This document shows, piece by piece, positions 1 to 11,721 of a stretch of DNA of 64,000 nucleotides (position 1 is the stretch's first letter; every line of letters begins with the position of its first letter). The stretch lies in contig NW_006497557.1 of the NCBI RefSeq assembly GCF_000471905.2, positions 2,487,018-2,551,017 on the forward strand, in the 5' to 3' direction. Both the position numbers and the translations under genes were made by a program. Under the pieces are notes generated by a model. The model was given only the letters and a program-made list of their open reading frames with translations. It ran no database searches and was not told the origin of the DNA. Source of the DNA: Amborella trichopoda (lineage: Eukaryota > Streptophyta > Magnoliopsida > Amborellales > Amborellaceae).

Positions 1-862
1 TCGCACAGGTCCCGAAGGCATGATCTTAAACACGCTTTCACATAAAAAAAAGGCCGGGTATGGTCATGAAACCATGAGTAAAAGACTTTCGTGAATAAAA
101 AAATTGGGTACGGTGAAAACCCGAAAGGGCATTGTGAGTAAGGATGGATGAAAAGGATGGACATAGCCGAAAGGTTATGGGTAAAAGAGCCCCAAAATAA
201 AAAGAAGTTGGTGAAAACAGTCTCTACGACATCGCTTCCCAAGGTCAAGAGAAAATCCATGAAGGACGCTTAGACTAATAAACAAGTGTATGCAGCCCTC
301 ATCTAAACAGGTGACTTTAGCCCTCACTCAAAAGAAGAAAAATCCCTGGTAACATGAAAAGATTCTAACAGCTTGAGTCCAGTTGCAAAAAGGACTTGAA
401 AGACAGAAGCATCGCCAAGACGGTAAGGCAAGTCTCATGAGGAAGAACATTATTCCCACGAGGTCACAAGCATACTCTAGAAACAAATACTCCAAAGGCA
501 AGAAACTTACAAAGCCAGGGGAGAACCTGCTGGAGACGTCTGCTTGCATAGCCAGCATGACCAGACCTTCAGGATCAGCTATTAGAACCTGCCCCCGACT
601 GGACTTTGTAGACAAGACCTACAGTAGTACTCTGAACATCAAAAGCAAGCTTGGTGTAGTAGCAAACAATGCCTACCAAAGAAAACCAATGAACCCAGAC
701 CAAATGGGAACAATTCCCTTCTACATGGCACTCAATTTCCAAACGAGCTTGATTCTGACTAACGAGGTCCATACAATGTCCATATCCCACGAGAAAAAGG
801 GCCATGATGCCACTGTAGGATGGAGAGGCTCTAGGGCCTGATGAATGAAGCTTGACTGCATT
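1..862 (+). other. 3' non-coding module of a plus-strand Tat element (tail)
   Basis: Non-coding stretch homologous to 37,895-38,680 and, on the other strand, to about 4,930-3,723. Shared landmarks are the GGCATGATCTTAAACACGC block near 18-36, the AACCCGAAAGGGCAT block near 118-132, and a 'GGTGTAGTAGCAAACAATGCC' type block near 653-675. In the other copies this module lies between the post-pol repeat array and the 3' LTR, so this is the downstream end of an element whose body is left of the window. A 152-aa frame at 383-841 is not conserved in the copies and is not called as a gene. Confidence 0.6.
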
Positions 863-1619
863 TAGTACAGTTAGGTGCCTTGATCTTACCCTCTAGATCT
901 AGATGATCTAGTAGCATGTATCTCGGGTTTCTAGTGAACCCGGGACTTGATATCGCTCTCTCAGGAACCTTGCTCAAGAGCAAGGGCAGGTATACCAACT
1001 GATGAGAGAGAAATATAAGGTGGGTTCGGGACTTACTCGAGCTAGCTCACGTAGGTTCCCTCTTAGATCAAGAAGAAATCCCCCCAGCTGCTTTAGTTGG
1101 TTTGAAATCGTCTCCCTTAACCTACGATCACCTTGTTTTCTTCAAAGCACTAACATGGTTAATTTACAAGACAAGTGTGCTGAAGGACCCACCCTTGTCT
1201 TAGGGCAATGCACATTCATGTAGCTAAGAATGTGAAAAATTAGGATGATGAAATGAAGAGGGTTTTAATGAGTGGAGAAAAGAATGAGGAGAAGGCACGA
1301 GACGGAAAGGGGATGGAGTCCCGTGGTGCTAGGCGTTGCCACCCATAACCGTGGGGTAGCAGTGTCATGGCCCTTCGATGACGCTAGGCTCCACTGCTCA
1401 TGGCTAGGGGGTGAGCAGTGAACTACGGACTGTGCTGAGCATCACCGTTTGCATCACACCCCTGCACGGGTGATGAAAGCCTCTTGTGAAGCACGCGTCG
1501 ATAGACAATTGCGGAGCACTCGACGATTGCCAATTATGGAGCACGTGACGATAGTTCTTTGCAAGGCACACGATGATAGGCGTGGGATGCAAAGGGGAAT
1601 CGGTGGATGACGATGAGTG

Positions 1620-1930
1620 CCAAACGCATGAAGGAGGTTCGTGGTAGGTGATAGACACCGGACGTGCAAAGGAAGCTCGCGGACGATGTTAGGCACCGAG
1701 CGCATGAAGGGAGCTCACAAACGGCGATAGGCACCAAGCGCGCAAAGGGAGCTCGCAGACGGCAGTCATCACTAGACGTGTAGAGGAAGCTCGTGGACGG
1801 TGGTAGGCACCGAGCACACAAAGGGAGCTCACGAAAGGTGACAGGCACCGACTGCATGAAGGGGGCTCACAGACGGCGATAGGCACCGAACGCATGAAGG
1901 GAACTCGTGGATGGCGATAAGTGTTTCCAC
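1620..1930 (-). repeat. 38-bp tandem repeats in the variable middle of the LTR
   Basis: A run of imperfect units of about 38 bp, each with the core GATAGGCACCGAGCGCATGA followed by AGGGAGCTC and a short ACGGC block. About seven units are recognisable. The sister LTR at 21,806-24,878 has a related but diverged array near 22,680-23,200. Confidence 0.6.
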
Positions 1931-2438
1931 GACCTCTTGCGGGCGGCGATAGGCATCACCATCTGCAATAGGCACACAACAAGGGGAGGACCTCTGTGGG
2001 TGGTAATAAGTTTCGTCGTCTGTATTTTCACTGAGATGTCGAGGATACCTTTGTGGACAACGATGAGCAGCACCATCTGCAGGCCTCACTAAGAGCTAAA
2101 GACGAATAAGCAGAAGGAGGAAAGGCGCTCGCACATGACACTACCATCAACATGCAAGACCTGTGAGACTATAGGAAGGTGAAAGAAGAAAAGAAAGAGG
2201 CACGCACGGCACTGCCACTGTCATGCATGGCCTCTGAGGGAGGCTAAGATAAAGAAGAAGTAGAAGAAAGAAAAGAAGAGAGTGAAAATTTACCTTGAAC
2301 CTAGGAGTACCGATCCAAAAGTTTCTCTCTCCGTACTTTCTCTCTCCAAATGTGACCCAACAATGAGAAGGTTCTATTAAGTAAAAACCCTCTTTTTGTG
2401 AAGGTTTTCAAGCCTCTGAGTACAATGATGGTATGTGG

Positions 2439-2446
2439 TAAATATA
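2439..2446 (-). promoter_or_regulatory. TATA-like box of the minus-strand LTR
   Basis: TATATTTA on the minus strand, placed as in the other LTR copies: just downstream of the conserved CCCATGTTTGGGC block and upstream of the R region. Equivalent sites are 17,715, 25,151, 27,530 and 50,091. Confidence 0.45.
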
Positions 2447-3722
2447 GAATTGTGCCCAAACATGGGTGAATTGATCAAAATTAAACCTAATTGCTGAAAA
2501 TTAAGATTTAACTGAATTAAAAAAAATTAGAAAATAGGGTGCAAAATGATAGATTTGCCCCTTTTTAACAAGTTGTCGAATGCCAAGACTGTCCTTGTGT
2601 TGCCCTAAAATGTGCATGATTTTTCATATATGATCTGGGTTTATTCTGATGCCCGTTTGATCGAAAGATGGTTGTTTTATTGCAGGGCTCGGCATGGCGA
2701 TTAATTTGATACCAACTCCAAGCCATGGATCATATTTTTAGGCATGTGACCTGAAATTTGAATGAAACTTGAAACCTTGGATAAATTTTATGCTCGTTCC
2801 TTGATGTTTTTCTACGATTTCTTCTGTGGAACACATTGACAATGCCGTCACGATCGCGGGGCAACAAACATAGCTCGATTCCATGCCCGGACGAAGATTT
2901 TGAAACTTTGGAGTTTTGGCAGGAATCTGGAATTTCGGCAACAGAATTTGCAGTCACTTTTTCTTCTTCGTGTGTGGAATCCAACCGTTCGTCTTGTACG
3001 GGGATCGAACTATGGTAGCCCTAAACCTTATGCACGCGATGGAATTGGTTTCATGTCGATCGGGTATGTGAGAAATGTGATTTGGTTACTTGAGTGAGGC
3101 ACAACGCTGCTGATTTTTTTGTACTTTCTTCACGGTTCAGCAATTTCTCTCTAGATTTTCTTCATATGTAGGCGTCGTCGCGGGGCGTGCCACATATCGA
3201 AATGCTCGTCTCGATGAGATCAACATGCTCCATCAAGTTTGAGCACGATCCGATCTCGGACGAGGGAGATATAAGCATCAAAATTCATTGGTCGTGACTG
3301 CCCCATTAATAGAGTTGAGTTACAGGGTGGCTGTAAGGGAATAGCGTGTCGCTCCTCCTATTTTTCTCTTTCACCTATGACTTCTTCTTGGGATGTCTGT
3401 TCAAGATGAAATTTGACCCCTGAGAGTTTTCAACCGTGTCGAATCCAATGGTAGTGGTCCCATACCAAATTGAGATATTGAAAATATAGCTCTAGTTATA
3501 GGGTCTATGTCAGGGTGCTAGAGGTTAATTCTGTCGAAACTATCTCTCAGATTGTGCTGCCATAAACATGTTGGAATGCAATAAAACTTAACAGGAGTCT
3601 TTTAAGAGTCCTTATGAAGATCTTGGGCAGTTATGAGGCTATTCTCATACTGTCAAAATTTCCACTGTTTGTTAAGCTTTATTGACCGGGGACCCATGAT
3701 GATGAAAAAATGTCTTCCAACA

Positions 3723-3738
3723 GCATGCCCCACCAAAT
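3723..3738 (-). promoter_or_regulatory. Polypurine-tract-like sequence before the 3' LTR
   Basis: Directly upstream of the LTR start on the minus strand is ATTTGGTGGGGCATGC. The GGTGGGGCA core touching a TG start is the position expected of the polypurine tract that primes plus-strand DNA synthesis. It is short and imperfect. Confidence 0.4.
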
Positions 3739-4930
3739 ATTGTGCTACGAGAGAAGAGAGGAGTACAATCATTTGGGAAATTTCCCTTGGCTAGCCACAG
3801 GACTATGTGAATGCTGAGAAGATTGATGTAATTATGTAACTAAGGAGCTTGGACATTTGGACGCAATGTACAGGTCCACACGTGGAGACTTTTAGGGGGA
3901 TACGAGACTTTTGAGGGATCCTGTAGATTTCCTCACCCTCGAAGGACTATTTTTTATTTTGACAGCTTGAGGATTTTGTAGGGACCTCATTTCTTAGAAT
4001 CATGCCTATCTGGAACCCAAGTGCTATGAACCTTTGGTTGGCATTGTTTGCTGCTACACCAGGTTTGCTTTTGATGATCACGGTATCTCTATAGGTCCCG
4101 TCCAACAGGGTGTAATCCAGGGCTTCTGACCTATTTTAAAAGTCTAGGTCTGCCGGCTAGGGGGATTTTGGCAAGGTGGCCTCGTGGGCCCCATCCTATC
4201 GGGTCCAATCAGGGGCCTTCTAGCAGCTTGTCCCGAAAATCTGGGCCTATCGGCTAAGGAATATTTTAGGTAAGGCAATCTCATGGCGAGACGTTACCTT
4301 GAAGTCTCTGGCAGGTTAGGCCTTGACTTCATCAATTTCTTTCCTGTGTAGGGATCTTTAACATTTTGAAGGGATCTTTTGGTCATCGTCCTCACCCTCA
4401 AGGACTCTTGTTGTTTGTGGAGGTGAAACATGGGAGATCTTATGAGGCTATCACTCTCGGATGAGCCACTTTACGTTATGAATGGATGCTGGCAGTTGAT
4501 GATTTTAGGTATACCTCGCTAGCCAGAATTATGATTGTTTGGTAATTGTGTGTTAATTGAGGCTGTGGTGCTGTGTCAACCTGTTTTGTTGATCCAAGCG
4601 CCCTTTTGCGGGTTTTCACTTGAACAGGGGAAGTGGCGCTGTAAAGATGGTTTTCACCAACTTCCTTGATTTTCGAGCTCTTTTACCCATGACCTTGTGG
4701 CCATGTCCTCCCTTTTCATCCGTTTTTTTTCACGGTGCCCGTTGGGGTTTTCACTGGGCCTAGATTTTTGTTTTCATGGAACTCTTTTATTCATGGTTTC
4801 ATGACCATGTCCGTTCGTCAATTTTACTCATGGCGTTCCCTTGTCCATGTGTACACCATGCCCATTTTTTGTGAAGATGTGTTTAGGGTCATGCCTTCGA
4901 GACCTGTCCAAAGCCTTTTAAAGTCATGTG
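3739..4930 (-). other. 3' non-coding module of the minus-strand element
   Basis: No coding frame. Read on the minus strand it has the landmarks of 1-862 and 37,895-38,680: GGCATGACCCTAAACAC near 4,895, blocks of the type GTGAAAACC…GGGC near 4,610-4,750, and a GGTGTAGCAGCAAACAATGCC-type block near 4,040-4,065. The order toward the 3' LTR is the same in all copies, which fixes the orientation. Confidence 0.6.
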
Positions 4931-6965
4931 GCTAGGATGTGAACTATAATTTAGGGTCATACAGTTGGACCATAGTGGTATGAATGGTAGCCTGTGGAGG
5001 CCATAGAGTGATTATCGTGATGGTCTTGACTCACTTTGAGGTGATGGCATGAGGCTACCTAGGAATGATGGAAGATGTATGAATGATGGGTGAAAAATGG
5101 TGACCCACTAGCTGATGACGAGTATTGATGGCAAGATGATTCGCCATTTTAGGAGCATGGGTAAGACTCACTGGGGAATGATGAATAGTGGTAGTGAAGT
5201 GAATGGGATCACTGGGGAAGCAATGAAGGTGGTGCGTGCACACGATGGGTCTATTAGGGAAAGCGTACGTGAAAATGCACGTAAAGGGGGTGTGCAAGTA
5301 TGTGTGGGGGCAACTGAGGTCATGCCTCTTGGACCTGGGCAAAGTAATTTAACATCATGTTGTCATAACGTGCACTATGATTTAAGGTTATATAGCTCGG
5401 ACCCTGGTTATGCAGTTTAAAGTCATATAACTAGGACCATGCAGTTTAAGGTCGTGAAACTAGACCTCCACTGTAGTTTAAGGTCATATAGTTCGGATCG
5501 TGACTATGCAATTTAAAGTCATGCAGCTACGACTAGGTAGTTTAAGGTCAAACAACTAAACCTTTGCTATAATTTAAGGTCATATAGTTTGGACCATGGC
5601 TATGCTGTTTAAAGTCATGCAGCGCGGACCACGATTGTGCAGTTCAAGGTCATGTAGCATGAACCTCCGCTACAGTTTATGGTCATATAGTTTGGACCAT
5701 GGCTATGCAATTTAAAGTCGTGCAGCGCGGACAATGGCTGTACAATTTAAGGTCATGCAGCAACAATCATGGCTATGCAGTCTAAGGTCATGCATCACGG
5801 ACCACAGCTGTGCAGTATAAGGTCATGCATCACAGACCATGGCTGTGCAGTTTAAGGTCTTGTTGCATGGACCATGACTGTGCAATCTAAGGTCATGCAA
5901 CATGGACCACCACGGCTGTGCAGTTTAAAGTCATGCATCATGGACCACGGCTATGCAGTTTAAGGTCATGCAGCATAGACACGGCTGTGCAGTTTAAAGT
6001 CATGCAGGGTGGACCACGGCTATGCAGTTTAAGGTCATGCAGCATGGACAAGGTCATGCAGTGTGGACCACGGCTGTGCGGATTAAGTTCATGAAGGATA
6101 GACCACGGCTGTGCAGTTTAGGTCATGCAGCATGGACCACAGCAGTGAAGTTTAAGGTCATGCAGCACGGACCAAGGCTGTGCAGTTTAAGGTCATACAA
6201 CACGTACCATGATTGTACAGTTTAAAGTCATGCAGCATAGACCATTGTGTGGGTCACCATGTAGGTGAAGCTGCATGGGGAATAGGTCTTTGGATAGTAA
6301 TCTCACTCCCTGGAGATAAAGATAGTTGAAGCTATACACAAGCAAAGAGATTTAGATGAAGATTGTGGCCCTACAAGGAGTGACAAGTGGAAGCGGACTT
6401 CATGAGGGATTAAGAGGGTAAGTGTGACCCCCTAGGGTTGATGAGTAATGGTGTGCATGTAACTCTGCTGAGAATGACAGGCTAGAGTATAGATGCAACC
6501 CCACTGGGGGTAGTGGGTCGCAATAGGGTGTGACTCCTACTAGGGCGTTGATGTGAAACATACCCATTGGGGATTGAAGGGGTAAGCATGACTCCCTTTT
6601 TCTTTTCCATACACCAAAATTCACTAGGGATGCTGATGGAATACAACCTGGTAAAGGGGTGTATCCATTTCACAGTTTAAAGTCATGCGTGTCAACTATA
6701 TGTTGCGTTGTTTATTGTTTTACTACAAGGAGGTGCGTTACAGTTTCAAGGTCTTGTAGTTTAGACCATGGCTACACAGTTTAAAGTCACACGGCTAAGA
6801 CCATGCAGTTTTAAGGTCTTGCAACTTGACCTCTCCTACAGTTTAGGATCATATAGTTTAGACCATGTAGTTTAAGGTCGTGCAACTAGACCATGACTGT
6901 GCTGTTTAGGGTCATGCGGCCAGGATCAAGGCTGGTGTGCAGGGGGAATAGAGTCGTAATTGGGT
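4915..6965 (-). repeat. 35-bp tandem repeat array downstream of pol (minus strand)
   Basis: Dense array of a unit of about 35 bp, on the plus strand of the form TGTGCAGTTTAAGGTCATGC plus AGCATGGACCACGGC. It is densest at 5,380-6,250 and resumes at 6,675-6,965, with a spacer at 6,250-6,670 containing several CTAGGG/CTGGGG blocks. Read on the minus strand the core is GCATGACCTTAAACTG, the same core as the plus-strand arrays at 36,515-37,445 and 41,297-41,612. It therefore belongs to the element's 3' region and is not a separate satellite. Confidence 0.85.
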
Positions 6966-6989
6966 ACTCAACTTCCGAAGGAGTAAGGC

Positions 6990-7400
6990 TGGTGTGCAGG
7001 GAATGAACTTCTTGGGGAGGCAGGAAGAAGGTCCAGATGGGAGTGCTGTGACGTGTGCACGATGCTAAGTTCTAGATGGTACCCGCGATGTTAGGTTCTT
7101 GTTGAAGGGCATGCGACGTTAGCACTAGGTGAGGCACGCGACGTTAAATCTTGACGGGCGCGTGGCGATAGCCCTTGATGAAGCGTACGACGATGGCCTT
7201 TCACGAAGGACCACAGCGATAGCATCTTATGCAATGCACGACGATTGCCTTTAGGTGAAGCGCGCAACGATGGCCCTTGAGAAAGGCGTGCAGAGATAGC
7301 ATCTTACGTAGCGCACGGCGATAGCCTCTGGCAAAAGCATCCTGCAATAGCCCTCCGGGTCTCAAGCTTGACCTACTCCGACCTGATCTTATTGCCATCG
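6990..7400 (+). repeat. Diverged tandem repeats upstream of the antisense promoter
   Basis: Imperfect units of about 40-50 bp sharing cores such as GCGCACGGCGATAGCC and GATGGCCCTTG, alternating with GATAGCATCTTA. They lie just upstream of the TATA box at 7,461. A comparable 25-bp array sits upstream of the antisense TATA box of another copy at 61,479-61,603. Confidence 0.55.
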
Positions 7401-7460
7401 GATGCTGGGGACTGGAGCGTCATTAAAAATTTGTGAGGGGTAATTCGTGCCACTGTTGAG

Positions 7461-7468
7461 TATAAAAG
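7461..7468 (+). promoter_or_regulatory. TATA box of the PMD transcription unit
   Basis: TATAAAAG in the context GAGTATAAAAGGGAGG, followed about 55 bp later by a GA-rich leader (7,525-7,548). It lies about 1.27 kb upstream of the PMD reading frame and on the same strand, opposite to gag-pol. A second copy of the family has TATATAAG at 61,270-61,277 in the equivalent position and orientation, which supports a real promoter. Confidence 0.6.
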
Positions 7469-7489
7469 GGAGGAAAACCTTATTTTATT

Positions 7490-8729
7490 ATTTTACTGAA
7501 GGGTAAACATTCCAAGAGAGTTTTGGAGAGAGAGAGAGAGAAAGAGAGCCGGAGCTTTCTTCGAGAGTTTCCCCGTTAGAGTTTTTCCCGGCCCATATTT
7601 GCAGCAGACAAGTCTTTAGGAGCTTTTCTGGACAGCTTTAGCAGGTCGTGGGACTTTTCTCTATGCTTGCATGTGTTTTCGAAGGGTTTTAAGGCTCTCC
7701 TGAGCAGGGAAGAGGGGCTTCTTAGGGGCTCACTGTGACCTTTTTGATGAAGGTGCAAGAGTCGCAGTGGTGTTTTGCCAGAGTTTTGGTACTTTTTCGA
7801 TAATCCTGAGGCTGAAGCGAAGGTTGAAGAGAAGTCAGGGGTGCTGACGGTCCTCTGGTTATTGGAAGAAGAAGGAGGAGTAGCAGTAGGTTCACCGAAA
7901 AACTTAGTGGAATTTCGGTGAGTTTGTGACGAACTGTTGAACTGTGGAAACAGGTATGAGGGAAATCCGCAGGGTCACAAGGAACCTTCCACGGGAATTC
8001 CGGTGGTTTTTCTGTAGTCCCAGCAACACATATTAGATGGGGAGGAGTTTTTTGGTGAACAAGAGTGAGTTCTCGGTGAGGAGAGGAAGTGTCAGCGAGA
8101 ACCCGAGGCATCACTGGCTTGCAACGGTCGGGAGACGAAGGGTTGTGAGATGGTAAACAGTCGCCTTCCACACGCGCGGCATCGGGCCACATCGCGATTA
8201 TCAAGTGGCGAGCCTAGATTTTAAGGGATGTGGTATGTCGCACGTGCGACGCATGCGAATAGTTGAGCATAGCCGACATCAACTGTCTTACTTCGGTAGA
8301 TGGCAATAGCCCCTTGGTAATGAAACGGTGATAATTCTGCCTTCAACGCGTGGTGATACCATTTCGTTGGGCAGCCGGCATTAGTCTTGCCCCTGGCTGC
8401 GAGACAGAGATTGCTTGTCAGCCTAATGCCTTGAGTGACCAATCGGATATACGTCCTCATGAGCACAGTTTTTTCGTGGCCACTTAGTGTCCTTTGGCAG
8501 TGAAGCTTTTGATCTGATGGCCTAGCCTTTAGGTTCTATTCTAGACGTGAAGAACCTCGCGTGAGTAGGGGAGCTCAACACCAATGAATTCACCGGTGAA
8601 ACCTTGATGAGAGGTGAGCTTATCTGGCTCACGGAGGCTTTATGTGAACCTAGGTGGCCTTTAAGTGTCACCTTTGTTAGTGACTTTGTCCAGTTGGTGA
8701 TGAGGGAAGATAATGATGGCAATGTGAGT
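7490..8729 (+). other. Leader of the antisense (PMD) transcription unit
   Basis: No convincing reading frame on the plus strand. It starts with a GA run and contains a segment near 8,038-8,090 with the block GGGAGGAGTTTTTTGGTG, which recurs on the minus strand around 60,860 in the element ending at 61,650. The conserved leader suggests a long 5' UTR shared by antisense units of the family. A perfect 14-bp palindrome GTCGCACGTGCGAC with a CACGTG core lies at 8,237-8,250. The 160-aa frame on the other strand (7,722-8,204) looks like a shadow. Confidence 0.45.
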
Positions 8730-11721
8730 GTAGAGTAAGGGGTAGGCCTCTTGGATTTCCTGCACCGAAACATAGCCTCAAATGGGGACTTGCCGACTCT
8801 AGGCAAGAGGATGATAAAAACCCTTGGCATGAAATGGTCCTCCGCCGGGCTGCGGGTGCAAGGGGACCACCAATATTTGACGGGTTACTCCTCATGGACC
8901 ATAAGAGTGGTCCACCGGTACAGGGACATTCTGAAGCATGCTTCGCCATTCAATGCTCGGTGGGCTATTTTGACCATTTCTTGAACACAATCAAGGTGCT
9001 TTTGGAGACTTGGAGCCATGTTAGCAATACATGGTTGCTTGGTCATGGGGAAGCAGGGATATCTCTGTTAGATCTGTATTTCATTAGTGGGTTGTCGCTC
9101 ATTGGCAATATGTATGACGAGTTTGTGCCTCCAAAATCAGTCATTTTTTTAGGGGAGAAAGTCGGGAAAGAAGTTCCATCGGCTGGGCTTCACGAGCTGT
9201 TTGGAATTTACCAACTGCGCTAGTCTGAGAACAAGAAGGGACATGTCTCCTTCACCCAGTGGGTGGCCTTTTTCTATGGGGACTGTGATGATTAAACCGG
9301 TCCATCATCGAGGAAAGGGGAGAAGGTGGCCCCACCAATTTTTGAGCTATAGAAGGAGAATGAGCACATCTTCTTGGCCCCGTATCAGGTGCTTTTCTTG
9401 TGCAAGTTTGCTCTCCCCGGTGAAGCATACATTATCCATCCCGACACTTTCTATGTGGCCTGTGACATGGCGAGGGGGCGAAAATATGCACCTGCACAGC
9501 CAATCCTTTACAGTATCTACTACGGCCTAGCAGTCATGTCTAGGGGAAACGTCTTTCAAGGCAATGAATGAGGGAATGACATGGTGGATGGTGAAGCCTT
9601 CCCAAGGGACTTCAAGACGCCTTTCCTTGTTTTGGCTGAGGATTACTGGGCAGAAAGCAATCTTTCATACTCTCGACCACATGCTCAGTTTGTTTTGCAA
9701 CAACCCCTAGAAAGAGGAGAATTCTAAGTGGAGCAAGAAGACGAGGCAGATGAAGATGGCAAGGACTCCTCCTCTGGTGGACGTATTCACCCTGGGCTTT
9801 CCTTGGGACTGTCGCACCCTTCGGCGGCCTCACCAAATCGTCGTGGATAGGTCTCTACACCAGTTTCTCAACATGGAGAAGAAGATAGAGAGAAATTTTG
9901 ATAATCTCTCTACAATTTTCAAATGGTAAGAGGGCCACAAGGTCCCGGGGTATGAAGGGCACCCGGTTCAAGATCTGAATGAGTTGATAGGGAGTGGCTC
10001 TCATAGCAAGCTGGCCACCGGCTATTCTAGAAAGGGTGTTCCTGAAGCTGCTGCACTCTCAAGCAAATTGGAAGAAGAGGAAGCAGGCTGCCCTAGCCAC
10101 TCCTCGCATTCCGGCTAAGAAGGCAACCAAGGCCACCAAACGCAAAGGGCATAGGGTTGAAGTGTTTTGCGAGCCAGAAGATGGCTCCTCACCCTCAGCT
10201 TCTTGAGAGGATTGTGTGTCTCTTGCTATTTCTATATCACTTTATGCACTTGAGTATTTTCCTTCTCATTCACTTGAACCATCTTCTGGTGCTTTAGAGA
10301 GTGCCTCAGATCCCACTGCCCCGATGAAAATTTCTTCGGACCGGGAAGTGACGTCCGAGGCTGAAGGGGAGGGCCCAGTCCCGATGGAGGTGAACGGAGC
10401 TAATGAGGCTGGCCTTCGTGAGGCTGCCCTAGATGAGGTGGCGAAGGTGGAGTGGGTCTCTAGAGATCTGGAGGTTGTTGTGCCCATAGGCAAAAGGGAA
10501 ACCTCAGTAGCTCTTGCGGTCATAAAAGAGGTTGGAGCCACGGGAGCTAAAGAGGGACCACACGAGCAGCAGGAAGTTGCTCTCCCAGGTGATGTGGCTT
10601 TGGGGGTTGCAGAGGCAGGGTACCCTCAGGGATAAAGTTTGGAGGACCTAAAGGAGGTACCTCTGGCTGTCGAAGAGGCAAGCCCTATGGAGGAGCTTGT
10701 AGTTGATGTGGTTCCCCTAGAGGACAAGGGCAAAGAAAGAGAGGGAGAAGGTGTCGAACCTGTTGAGGTGGAGACAACGGCTCAGGAGGAGGGGACGTAG
10801 GAAAACGTTGCTGCCATGGGAGACGAGGTTGCCATGGTGCAGCCAGACACTGAGGTAGTGGCTCCGAGGCGAGGAGGTCAGCCTTGCCCCAGCTGAGGCT
10901 GCGGAGCTTACAAAGGGTGAAGTTGCAGCATCTGAGCACAAGACGGTCGAGCACGAAGTGGTCATGGCTAAGGATCCGAGCGAGAGAGTTGTTGCTACGT
11001 ACTAGGACAGTCTGAGGTTGCCCCTGAATCAAGGGAGCTTGAGGCCTGGGAAGCAATTGGGGATCCACCCGCTATGGTCGCTCCTATTGTACTGCTCGAG
11101 CCCACATTCAGTGGGCTGTTAGGCTTCACTTTTTAGATGCTTCGAACGGGCCTCCAAAAGCTGAAGGAGTTGTCTCTCGAAGCACTTGGAACAGCAATCC
11201 TTCAGTTGAGGGGGATCACCTTAGGGAATGCGCCCAAAGTCCTTCCTTACTTTGACAGCGTTGTCAATGAGCTGGAGGGATGGAAGGCAAAGGCCTTACG
11301 CGAAGAAGCAACTATGCAGCAGTTAGAGAGCTCGCAGTTACCCCCTTTGGAGTCTTCACTTTCACACTACCATGAACTGGTAAACATCTAATCGCAGCAG
11401 ATGGATGATGCAGTCTCCCGGAGATTAGACCTTGCCGAGGAGGCCGTCACCCGCCACCGCAAAGTGATGGCTCTGAGGGTGAAGATATTAGAGCTGATGC
11501 AGAAAATTGACATGCTGGAGAAGGAGACTACGGCTTGGAAAGCGAAGGACAAGGCACTTATTGATAACATTTTGGCCGTCGAGTATTCCCTGAGAGAAGT
11601 GATGACCTTGATGGAGCATGAGGTGGAGCTGGTGGTAGGGTTGAAGGGCGAAATTGAGAGCGCGATGGTATCGGCGGCGACATACAGGGGGAAGATCAAT
11701 GAAGCAATTCATCGATTTTGA
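8730..11721 (+). pseudogene. Plant mobile domain (PMD)-like protein with coiled-coil C-terminus, broken
   Basis: The N-terminal part resembles the plant mobile domain (aminotransferase-like PMD), a family of nuclear proteins and transposon-borne proteins in plants. PMD-type signatures visible are DFLHRNIASNGDLPTL (from 8,754), TWLLGHGEAGISLLDLYFIS with GNMYDEFVPP (about 9,025-9,135) and EHIFLAPYQVLFLCKFALPG (from about 9,363). One frame holds most of 8,834-9,730 but carries stops at 9,221-9,223 (TAG), 9,293-9,295 (TAA) and further on, with a frameshift near 8,830. An acidic, Glu/Val-rich linker follows (10,216-10,860). The C-terminal part (11,137-11,721) is rich in heptad-like Leu/Glu/Lys and probably coiled coil, with one stop at 11,389-11,391. 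The gene runs opposite to the gag-pol around it, lies between aRNH and the 3' repeats, and has its own TATA box at 7,461. Function in the element is unknown. Confidence 0.75.

Larger units (their letters stand above)
868..3722 (-). mobile_element. LTR, family A, minus strand (3' LTR of the minus-strand element)
   Basis: Read on the minus strand the LTR begins TGTTGGAAGACATTTTTT at 3,722 and ends near CCTAACTG at 868. It is colinear with the solo LTR at 16,515-20,064 in the opposite orientation: same start, same U3, the shared block TTGATCAAAATTAAACC seen on the plus strand near 2,473, and the same conserved 3' end (868-1,230). It is about 2.86 kb, shorter than the 3.55-kb copies, with the difference in the variable middle. 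The sequence to its right matches the 3' non-coding region of this family, so I read it as a 3' LTR. No matching target duplication was found. Confidence 0.85.

Noticed and set aside
383..841. 152-aa plus-strand frame
   Set aside because: It lies in the 3' non-coding module. The homologous segment at 38,340-38,680 does not keep the frame and no domain is visible.
4915..6965. CRISPR-like array (35-bp repeats)
   Set aside because: Units are directly adjacent without unique spacers, diverge gradually, and recur after pol in other copies; the sequence is plant transposon DNA.
7722..8204. 160-aa minus-strand frame
   Set aside because: It lies opposite the conserved antisense leader, has no recognisable domain, and nothing similar is read in the other copy.
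8730..11721. PMD gene as a working host gene
   Set aside because: Several in-frame stops and frameshifts, and a position inside a retrotransposon between aRNH and the 3' repeats.
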